Shown here: positions 6,731-11,784 of the stretch, piece by piece
Layout of the letters: every line of letters begins with the position of its first letter
Numbering within the stretch: the first letter of the stretch is position 1
Assembly (NCBI GenBank): GCA_045543095.1
Contig: JAZQMC010000003.1
Span: forward strand, 1-13,097
Source: Fimenecus sp045543095
GTDB lineage: Bacteria; Bacillota; Clostridia; Oscillospirales; Acutalibacteraceae
Direction of reading: 5' to 3'
Length of the DNA stretch: 13,097 nucleotides
The notes under the pieces: generated by a model
Database searches by the model: none
Told to the model about the DNA's origin: nothing
What the model saw: the letters and a program-made list of their open reading frames with translations, nothing else
Translations under genes and position numbers: made by a program

Positions 6731-6830
6731 CAAAAATCCCCTCGGATTGCTCCAAGGGAACTGTTTATTTATTGCTTATTCCGCAATGAATAATCGGTTG
6801 ATTATTTCATTTCAGCGATTGCTGCCTGTG
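6731..6830 (-). repeat. Copy A of the ppdK 3' end with terminator (scar)
   Basis: Bases 6802-6830 read on the minus strand as QAAIAEMK-stop, the last codons of ppdK. They differ from the real end only by silent changes (GCA for GCT, GAA for GAG). Downstream, 6735-6759 is a terminator of the CCTTGGAGC...GAGGGG type followed by ATTTTTG. This leftmost copy would be the original chromosomal end displaced by the insertions. To the right of 6830 the sequence leaves ppdK. Confidence 0.8.
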
Positions 6831-6866
6831 GGACAGTTGGCAAAGTTGGGAAATTGTCATCTATTC

Positions 6867-6884
6867 GACAAATTGGAATTTGTC
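6867..6884. repeat. Solo near-palindrome GACAAATTGGAATTTGTC
   Basis: The 8-bp arms GACAAATT/AATTTGTC flank a central GG, six bases past the patatin stop. At the equivalent place in unit 3 (10905) the same motif is expanded into a 122-bp element, so this may be an empty or excised site. Confidence 0.65.
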
Positions 6885-6890
6885 AGGATA

Positions 6891-7739
6891 TTAATTCTTG
6901 GCGATATTCAAAAACTTTTCTATCTTCTCCGCATCCTTATATCCGAGCTGATACAATTTGTTTAACCCGATTTTGTTTCTTGTTGCTGTTTTAATTCCGA
7001 AACAATCTTTAGGATAAAGTATCAGCACTTTGCCTTGTTCTTCAAGTTCAAGAATTTCATTTATCCTATTATGGTATAATGTATGTGACATTGTTATAGC
7101 CTTTGCGATTTGCGGATATTTAAAAAGTAATGGATTAACAAGCCATTTAGGAAAAGCAGATTTCTTATAGCTAACGGGAAGTGTCAAACAAATAATCAGC
7201 TTGTCACAACCATCTTCAAAAGCTTTTTTATATGGAATCGGGTCAGAGATACCGCCGTCGAAATATCTTCTGTTCTTAAATAAAACAGGTTGACGGGTAA
7301 CTATAGGTAATGCACAGCTTGCCTTTAACAAAGTAAAATCGTCATAGGCGAAATCGTTTTTATAAAAAAATTTTTGTTCAGCGGTCTGTGCATCAGTTAC
7401 CGCAACAACAAACTTTTTTTTTGATTTTGTAATAGCATCAAAATTCAACGGATTTTTGCCGTAACTGTTTGTTATATCGGAATAAATATAATCAAGGTTG
7501 ATATACATTCCCTTGCAGAAATAATTACCTATACCCATATATTGTCTTTCAAATGAATATTCCTCATAAAAGCTTTTTAATCTTCCACGCTGACCTGCTA
7601 TGTATGTTATTAGATTTGCACTACCCGCAGAAACGCCCAAACAATATTCAATATCAATAGAATTATCGAGGAGAAAATCAATAATACCGCTTACATAGTT
7701 TCCTCTTAAACCGCCGCCGATATCCATAATCCCAACCAT
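6891..7739 (-). CDS. Patatin-like phospholipase
   Basis: This is a patatin-fold serine hydrolase, 282 residues from ATG 7739. The Ser-Asp dyad motifs are complete: oxyanion loop GGGLRG (8-13), nucleophile elbow GVSAGS (35-40, Ser37) and DGGISDP with catalytic Asp161. The family cleaves acyl chains from phospholipids. The short size and RYFDGGISDPIPY resemble the YjjU/RssA-like bacterial patatins. An ATG at 7754 is possible, but it would add only MWWCI, whose codons supply the GGTGGTG ribosome site. The gene is the sole cargo of unit 1: promoter at 7910-7938, then repeat R1 as leader, then the gene. Patatins are used as membrane-degrading effectors in some defence systems, but no sensor partner is present, so that role is only a possibility. 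Confidence 0.9.
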   Translation of the reverse strand: MVGIMDIGGGLRGNYVSGIIDFLLDNSIDIEYCLGVSAGSANLITYIAGQRGRLKSFYEEYSFERQYMGIGNYFCKGMYINLDYIYSDITNSYGKNPLNFDAITKSKKKFVVAVTDAQTAEQKFFYKNDFAYDDFTLLKASCALPIVTRQPVLFKNRRYFDGGISDPIPYKKAFEDGCDKLIICLTLPVSYKKSAFPKWLVNPLLFKYPQIAKAITMSHTLYHNRINEILELEEQGKVLILYPKDCFGIKTATRNKIGLNKLYQLGYKDAEKIEKFLNIAKN

Positions 7740-7775
7740 AATACACCACCACAAATTCTTTTTTCTATCTGTTTA

Positions 7776-7903
7776 CAAATTCAAGTTTGTCGAACTCCAT
7801 ACGCCGAGCGGAAGCTAGCGACCGGTCGAGAAATAATCCAATTTGACCGCCGCGGTCCGTGATGCATTGTCAGCCGGCACTGCCGGCCAAATTCAAGTTT
7901 GTC
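7776..7903 (-). repeat. R1: 128-bp interspersed repeat, leader of the patatin gene
   Basis: It is bounded by direct copies of CAAATTCAAGTTTGTC (7776-7791 and 7888-7903). Inside are a GC-rich palindrome GCCGGCACTGCCGGC (7873-7887) and a dyad near 7845-7860. It is identical to R2 at 11553-11680 except for the centre base of that palindrome. It lies between promoter and gene, so it is transcribed as the 5' leader. ORFs running through it are not genes. Confidence 0.9.
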
Positions 7904-7909
7904 TAATTG

Positions 7910-7938
7910 ATTATACCACTTTTTCCTTTTCTGTTCAA
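7910..7938 (-). promoter_or_regulatory. Unit 1 cassette promoter
   Basis: TTGAAC (7938-7933), a 17-base spacer ending in TGG, then TATAAT (7915-7910). It has an extended -10 and is the same as the unit 3 promoter apart from one spacer base. Confidence 0.8.
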
Positions 7939-7946
7939 CACATAAA

Positions 7947-8037
7947 AAAATCCCCTCGGATTGCTCCAAGGGGACATTTTTATTTATTGGCTTTTATTCC
8001 GTATGAAATTATTTCATCTCAGCGATAGCTGCCTGTG
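7947..8037 (-). repeat. Copy B of the ppdK 3' end with terminator (scar)
   Basis: Bases 8009-8037 encode QAAIAEMK-stop exactly as in the real ppdK, and the 44 bases of 3' flank are near-identical. The terminator stem CCCCTTGGAGC...GAGGGG (7952-7972) with a minus-strand ATTTTTTT tract is of the same type as in copy A. To the right, at 8038, the sequence switches to GGACAGTTGGCAAAA. Confidence 0.85.
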
Positions 8038-8071
8038 GGACAGTTGGCAAAATTGGGAAATAATCTTTCTT

Positions 8072-8746
8072 TTATTCATATTTCTGTAAAACATCTCTTT
8101 TTATCATACCAAGACTATCAATTACTTCTAATATCTGTGCTTTTTCAAACAAACTACTTTCAAATGAAGTCATTAAACTTAATGGATTTTTACATCGTAT
8201 CATTAAATCTCTGGTAAAATTATCATCATTTTCGATATATCGTTTTATATCGTCTTCTTTACCCCCTATTATATCTAATGCCTGTTCTGTTGATTTTGCT
8301 ATTGACATATTATCTGAACAAATATACAAGGCGAGGTTAAAAAAGAAACCTCTCATAAATCCATATTCAAGTAAATAATTAACATAATCAATATCTGAAC
8401 TCTGCTTTTTTTCCCTTAGGTTTGCTATAGCTTGTTCAGATAAACCTGTGTATTCGCATACCGCTCGTAAAGTTGTTTTAGGTGAAGCTACATTTGAATT
8501 TCCGACAAGGTAGTCCAGAGAAACACCAAAAGCTCTAGCAACTTCATTCAGTCCCTCTATCTTAGGTTCAGTTCGCTTACCTTTTTTATCTCCCTTTATC
8601 CACGCAGTCAGTGTGCTTTCAGATACATTAGGACATTTATCGGCTAAATCTTTTTGTGTCATATGATGTTTGTTTAATAACAGGACTATTCTTTTTGAAT
8701 ACTGCGGTGCATTTCCTTCTACTTCAACAAATTTATTATATATCAT
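8072..8746 (-). CDS. XRE/Cro-CI family phage-type repressor
   Basis: The protein has 224 residues. Residues 15-83 form a lambda-repressor-like helix-turn-helix: YSKRIVLLLNKHHMTQKDLA, STLTAWIKGD, then LNEVARAFGVSLDYLVG. The remaining ~140 residues are helical and not recognisable as a peptidase or Clp-type domain; no LexA-like Ser/Lys pair is evident. The start is well supported by GAGAGGT seven bases before ATG 8746. It is transcribed divergently from the DUF4417-EndoU-immunity genes across a 207-bp region that carries repeated AATTCAGT boxes. One perfect palindrome lies only 13 bases from its own start, which suggests autorepression and control of the toxin operon. Confidence 0.85.
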   Translation of the reverse strand: MIYNKFVEVEGNAPQYSKRIVLLLNKHHMTQKDLADKCPNVSESTLTAWIKGDKKGKRTEPKIEGLNEVARAFGVSLDYLVGNSNVASPKTTLRAVCEYTGLSEQAIANLREKKQSSDIDYVNYLLEYGFMRGFFFNLALYICSDNMSIAKSTEQALDIIGGKEDDIKRYIENDDNFTRDLMIRCKNPLSLMTSFESSLFEKAQILEVIDSLGMIKRDVLQKYE

Positions 8747-8758
8747 CTTCTACCTCTC

Positions 8759-8776
8759 AATTCAGTAAACTGAATT
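8759..8776. promoter_or_regulatory. Candidate repressor operator O1
   Basis: AATTCAGTAAACTGAATT is an 18-bp palindrome with a two-base centre, placed just before the repressor's ribosome site. Half-boxes AATTCAGT recur at 8789-8796 and 8874-8881. The repeat pattern supports an operator set; the binder is inferred. Confidence 0.65.
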
Positions 8777-8873
8777 TATATGTTATGCAATTCAGTTTAT
8801 TCGTATTACTGTAAAATTGTGACTTACTTTGATGATTATGGTAATATTTATTAAACCAAATTATTAGTCTATA

Positions 8874-8909
8874 AATTCAGTTGGTTAAATTATATTTTAC
8901 GTTTTATAT
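8874..8909 (+). promoter_or_regulatory. Candidate operator O3 and promoter of the DUF4417-EndoU operon
   Basis: AATTCAGT (8874-8881) overlaps TTGGTT (8881-8886), which is 17 bases from TTATAT (8904-8909). This is a weak sigma-A promoter that the repressor could cover. A start would lie about 35 bases before ATG 8954. Confidence 0.4.
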
Positions 8910-8953
8910 CTTGTCAAGTCTATGTTGAAAGTTAATTTGAAAGGTGGTAAAAT

Positions 8954-9631
8954 ATGCTTAATCTTTTTTATGATGGTTTCAATTCAAAGTTGATTGAAAC
9001 CGCCTTTTTTGAGGGTTTCCTTGAAATTCCTATCTTGGAAGCTCCCAAAGAAATCGTTATACCTTCGGTTGCCGTTCCTTTTTCAAAAAGGGATAAAATA
9101 AGCAACCCTTCGGAAGAAATGCTTGTATTTTACGAGCAAGATCCCTAATTTAGAGAGTTCGTCAGCATACCGCAGAATTACATTGACGAACTGAAAGACA
9201 TTCAAATAATATCCACGCCCGATTGCTCTCTTTACCGAGATATGCCGCTTTGGGAACAAATCGCAAATATCGGTGTAAGCCGTTCAATAGGACATTATTT
9301 ACAGCAACAAGAGAAATATGTTATTCCCAATGCCCGTTGGGGTGACGAAAGAACATACACAAAGGGCATTTTTGATTACATACCCGCATTTTCGGGCATA
9401 CCGAAAAACAGCGTTGTGTCAATCGGCACTTACGGATGCAGTAAAAGCAAAGAGGATAAATACTACCTCGAAGCAGGACTTGAAGCAATGCTAACCGAAT
9501 TAACGCCGCAGGATGTTATCGTGTACGGCTCATATAACCCTAAAATCTTTGGCAAGTATGAGCGTTATACCCGTTTTCATCATCTGCCCGATTGGACTAC
9601 CTACGTCCACAAAGGGAAGAAGGTGGTTTGA
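8954..9631 (+). pseudogene. DUF4417 family gene interrupted by one in-frame stop codon
   Basis: A single frame of 225 codons runs from ATG 8954 (ribosome site AAGGTGG) to TGA 9629, with one TAA at 9146-9148 (codon 65). Both halves align with one DUF4417 protein: VIPSVAVPFSKRDK and MLVFYEQDP before the stop, FREFVSIPQNYIDEL, DCSLYRDMPLW, NARWGDERTY, VVSIGTYGCSKSKED and DVIVYGS after it. In the family one residue sits where the stop is, so no bases are lost; a CAA, GAA or AAA to TAA change explains it. DUF4417 proteins occur in phages and mobile elements and have no known function. A restart at ATG 9242 with a weak ribosome site could give 129 residues. The end is one base before the EndoU gene start. 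Confidence 0.8.
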
Positions 9632-9632
9632 T

Positions 9633-10118
9633 ATGGGTACAAGCAAAAACGGGCGTTATCTTAACACCAAAGGCTCAGGACGAAGTGTTAGCGATTTTTC
9701 CCTCGCACATTCCGATGAAGGTAAATATACAAAGCCTTCCCGAAAGGGCGATAGATTACGACTTGTAAGCGGCGGACACGGTCAAACAGGTATGGATCAG
9801 CTTGATAAATACGGTATTAAATACAATATCGTAAAAACATACCCTAATGGTGTGCGTGTTGGCAATATTCCCGACCATAAGGTGAGTTCTAAGGCTCGTG
9901 GCACAGGACAATCTTGGTTCCCAAAATCGTGGTCACCAAAGGATATTCGTCGTGCAGGAGAGCAAGTTGCAGGCTTGAAATGCAATAGACACGCACCGGA
10001 TGGCAAAAAATTATATGGCACTTACAAGGGAGTTCGAGTGGTTGTCATCAAGACACACGGGAAAATAGCAACGGTTTTCCCCGATAGTATTCAGCCTACA
10101 AGGAGGAACAGAAAGTGA
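9633..10118 (+). CDS. EndoU-type ribonuclease toxin, stand-alone
   Basis: This 161-residue protein resembles the bacterial EndoU toxin domain found at the ends of polymorphic and contact-dependent toxins, which cut RNA (often tRNA). Features are VSGGHGQTG with His49, then NGVRVGNIPDHK with His82 and Lys83, GTGQSWFPKSWSPKDI (90-105), and a closing strand pair YKGVRVVVIKTHGKIATVFP (131-150). The basic N-terminus (1-45) is not a signal peptide, so a secretion route is not evident. The start at ATG 9633 is preceded by AAGGTGGT within the end of DUF4417; the longer upstream frame is out of context. It overlaps the next gene by four bases (GTGA), the usual arrangement of a toxin and its immunity gene. 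The family assignment is by motif only, and the catalytic residues are tentative. Confidence 0.7.
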   Translation: MGTSKNGRYLNTKGSGRSVSDFSLAHSDEGKYTKPSRKGDRLRLVSGGHGQTGMDQLDKYGIKYNIVKTYPNGVRVGNIPDHKVSSKARGTGQSWFPKSWSPKDIRRAGEQVAGLKCNRHAPDGKKLYGTYKGVRVVVIKTHGKIATVFPDSIQPTRRNRK

Positions 10119-10507
10119 TTAGAGAAAAAATTGCAGAGGTTATCAAAGAACGCATACGTATCTGCGAAGAAACACAAGATAATTGGGGCGATGGAATAGA
10201 GCAATGTTGGCAAAATTATATTGAAATAATTACTGCTGACATTGAAAAAGGAATTGCATATTTTCTCAATGGATGTACTGATGAAGAATTTTATTGGTTG
10301 TCAGAATCATTTGAGGAAATATCCGAAAAGGCACAAAGTAAAGATTTGATTGCTGCTTGGCGTTCCCGTCTTGCAACTGTTACCATTGAAAATTATAATC
10401 AACAGTGTTTTAGAGCTGAATTTATGCGAAAGCATATTACTTATGAAGAGTATGTAAAAGACATAAACTCTTCTATAAGTGATGCCGAAAAAAGAATTGA
10501 CGAATAA
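10115..10507 (+). CDS. Putative immunity protein for the EndoU toxin
   Basis: This is a 130-residue, acidic, apparently all-helical soluble protein that I do not recognise as a named immunity family. It starts with GTG at 10115, ten bases after a strong AAGGAGG, and overlaps the toxin stop by four bases. Residues 1-60 are rich in charged helix (EKIAEVIKERIRICEE, DNWGDGIEQCWQNYIEII), and residues 85-130 contain SRLATVTIENYNQQ and YVKDINSSISDAEKRI. The call rests on position, size, charge and a degenerate paralogue directly downstream, a pattern typical of toxin immunity clusters. It could instead be a phage-type accessory protein. Confidence 0.6.
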   Translation: MIREKIAEVIKERIRICEETQDNWGDGIEQCWQNYIEIITADIEKGIAYFLNGCTDEEFYWLSESFEEISEKAQSKDLIAAWRSRLATVTIENYNQQCFRAEFMRKHITYEEYVKDINSSISDAEKRIDE

Positions 10508-10522
10508 ACCTCACACGGCAGG

Positions 10523-10686
10523 GACTTGTTTCCGTACTTCGCTCACGCCTCGCTAAAGTAACCCCCGAAAATTATCAACAGCAAAATTTCAAGTCAGAAT
10601 ATATGAGAAAATGGGTTGGCTATGACGAGTATGTTAGAAGCATAGAAGAAGAAATAAACTATGCCGAAGGCAGAATTAGAGAATAA
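10523..10686 (+). pseudogene. Remnant of a second immunity gene
   Basis: From 10537 one frame reads LRSRLAKVTPENYQQQNFK, YMRKWVGYDEYVRSIEEEI and NYAEGRIRE-stop. This aligns throughout with the last ~50 residues of the preceding immunity protein (WRSRLATVTIENYNQQ, FMRKHITYEEYVKDI, ISDAEKRIDE) at clear but diverged identity. Homology extends to GACTTG at 10523 only if one base is missing. The N-terminal ~75 residues are absent. It is therefore a 5'-deleted and frameshifted relative, not a recent duplicate. Confidence 0.8.
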
Positions 10687-10780
10687 CATTTACCTTATAA
10701 CATAATATTCTATATGCTATACAATAAAGTGTTAAACAACACAATTTTTATTTCTTATTATTAAATAATTTAACAAAATA

Positions 10781-10868
10781 GTCCCCACCGATTTCTCGAT
10801 GGGGACATTTTTATTTATTGGCTTTTATTCCGTATGAAATCATTTCATCTCAGCGATAGCTGCCTGTG
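10781..10868 (-). repeat. Copy C of the ppdK 3' end with terminator (scar)
   Basis: Bases 10840-10868 encode QAAIAEMK followed by TGA where the other copies have TAA; all other codons match the real end. The terminator here has a GTCCCCA-CGA stem (10781-10807) around TTTC, of the same type as copy D, with one mismatch. It pairs strongly, and GGGGACATTTTT also gives a + strand terminator for unit 2. Confidence 0.85.
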
Positions 10869-10904
10869 AGACAGTTGGCAAAGTTGGGAAATTGTCATCT
10901 ATTC

Positions 10905-11026
10905 GACAAATTGGAATTTGGCGGGGATGCCCCCGCGGGCAATTCGTGCAAGGTGCTGTGCGCTTCGTTACTGCCCTGACCCGCTCGGTATCGTTACTGC
11001 GGAAGTATTAGACAAATTGTCATTTG
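10905..11026 (+). repeat. R3: 122-bp repeat related to R1/R2, opposite orientation
   Basis: It begins with GACAAATTGGAATTTG (10905-10920) and ends with GACAAATTGTCATTTG (11011-11026). Directly inside the left end is a GC hairpin GCGGGGATGCCCCCGC (10921-10936), and CCGCTCGGTAT lies near the right end. R1/R2 read on the minus strand have the same order: 16-mer, GC hairpin, CCGCTCGGCGTAT, 16-mer. Confidence 0.7.
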
Positions 11027-11027
11027 T

Positions 11028-11534
11028 TTAATTAAGTTTGTTTCCGTCTGCATCAAGAAAATAGTATTCCTCAGGGGGGAGGGGGTGATAATATACAAAA
11101 GGTATTTCTGTAACAGGCACTACCTTTTCGCCTATCACGATACTTTTACATTTGGGATTATTTATAATGAACGAATAACCCCAACCAAAATATTCAAAGT
11201 ATATGTCCTGTCCTCTTTGGTGTGCAACATTATGTAAGTGAACAAATTCATACTCCCCTTTTTCGTTCTCAATAACTTCAAGAGGGTAGTAGCTATGCGA
11301 TTGATACTCGTTTCCAGTAATAATCCAAAATAGATGTCTGTTATTATCGCGTGTAGATTTTCCTGCTACAACCATTTCAACAGATTCGACTCCAGCAAGA
11401 TTCTTAATTTCCTTGCGAGCTTTGGCAATCAATCCATCATAACCGACGATTTTATTAGACTGTATAGCAAACACAACGACAATACATATTACAATCAATA
11501 GTGCGGATATGCAAATCAGTATCTTTTTCTTCAT
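11028..11534 (-). CDS. Membrane-anchored extracytoplasmic protein of unknown function
   Basis: I do not recognise the family. The 168-residue product has a lysine-rich start (MKKK) and one hydrophobic segment (residues 4-23, ILICISALLIVICIVVVFAI) without a lipobox or clear cleavage site, so it is probably N-terminally anchored with ~140 residues outside the cell. The outside part is rich in aromatic residues (HSYYPLEVI, YFEYFGWGYSFIINNP, PFVYYHPLPPEEYYF). ATG 11534 is preceded by AAGGAG at nine bases; an ORF start further up at 11561 runs into repeat R2 and is unlikely. It is the only gene of cassette unit 3, transcribed from the conserved cassette promoter through R2. The stop is directly next to repeat R3. 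Confidence 0.7.
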   Translation of the reverse strand: MKKKILICISALLIVICIVVVFAIQSNKIVGYDGLIAKARKEIKNLAGVESVEMVVAGKSTRDNNRHLFWIITGNEYQSHSYYPLEVIENEKGEYEFVHLHNVAHQRGQDIYFEYFGWGYSFIINNPKCKSIVIGEKVVPVTEIPFVYYHPLPPEEYYFLDADGNKLN

Positions 11535-11552
11535 ACAATCAAACTCCTTTGC

Positions 11553-11680
11553 CAAATTCAAGTTTGTCGAACTCCATACGCCGAGCGGAAGCTAGCGACC
11601 GGTCGAGAAATAATCCAATTTGACCGCCGCGGTCCGTGATGCATTGTCAGCCGGCAGTGCCGGCCAAATTCAAGTTTGTC
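11553..11680 (-). repeat. R2: 128-bp interspersed repeat, leader of the unit 3 gene
   Basis: The same element as R1: CAAATTCAAGTTTGTC at 11553-11568 and 11665-11680, palindrome GCCGGCAGTGCCGGC at 11650-11664. The only difference from R1 is G instead of C at the palindrome centre (11657). It ends 19 bases before the start codon, just outside the ribosome site. Confidence 0.9.
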
Positions 11681-11686
11681 TAATTG

Positions 11687-11715
11687 ATTATACCACTGTT
11701 TCCTTTTCTGTTCAA
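11687..11715 (-). promoter_or_regulatory. Unit 3 cassette promoter
   Basis: TTGAAC (11715-11710), a 17-base spacer ending TGG, then TATAAT (11692-11687), matching unit 1. It lies about 70 bases past the ppdK stop, beyond its terminator, so the cargo has independent transcription. Confidence 0.8.
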
Positions 11716-11721
11716 CACATA

Positions 11722-11784
11722 AAAAATCCGCACCGATTTCTCGATGGGGACATTTTTATTTATTGGCTTTTATTCCGTATGAAA
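11722..11784 (-). terminator. ppdK 3' flank with terminator (copy D)
   Basis: On the minus strand CCCCATCG, loop AGAAAT and CGGTGCGG form a stem with one mismatch, followed by ATTTTTT. The 30 bases between stop and stem are the same in copies B and C, so the flank moves together with the ppdK end. Confidence 0.75.

Larger units (their letters stand above)
6831..8037. mobile_element. Cassette unit 1 (patatin cargo), 1207 bp
   Basis: It is bounded by the end of ppdK copy A and the end of copy B. The left end (6831-6884, GGACAGTTGGCAAAG...) is the same as that of unit 3 over 52 bases apart from the first base. The right end holds a promoter, the 128-bp repeat R1, a terminator and a new ppdK 3' end. 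There is no recombinase gene inside. That it moved as a unit is inference from the shared ends. Confidence 0.6.
8038..10868. mobile_element. Cassette unit 2 (repressor and EndoU toxin-immunity cargo), 2831 bp
   Basis: It lies between the ends of ppdK copies B and C. The left end GGACAGTTGGCAAAATTGGG matches units 1 and 3 for about 25 bases and then diverges. It lacks the 128-bp leader repeat, and its right end before the terminator (10687-10780) is AT-rich with nothing recognisable. The phage-like regulator and toxin operon suggest an accessory origin. Confidence 0.55.

Noticed and set aside
7933..7939. GTTGAAC (minus strand) at the unit ends fits the integron core GTTRRRY
   Set aside because: The core is so degenerate that it is expected by chance. 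No paired attC arms with the right spacing and no IntI gene are present, and the same bases serve as the -35 box.
7781..8028. ORFs of about 60 residues crossing R1 on both strands, and the matching one at 11620-11850
   Set aside because: They start inside the R repeat and cross promoter, terminator and the ppdK-end copy; there is no ribosome site, and the near-identical pair exists because the DNA repeat is duplicated.
9146..9148. Recoding (stop read as amino acid) of the TAA in DUF4417
   Set aside because: All other genes here use TAA as a normal stop, there is no frameshift or readthrough signal, and UGA (not UAA) would be expected for selenocysteine. A nonsense mutation is simpler.
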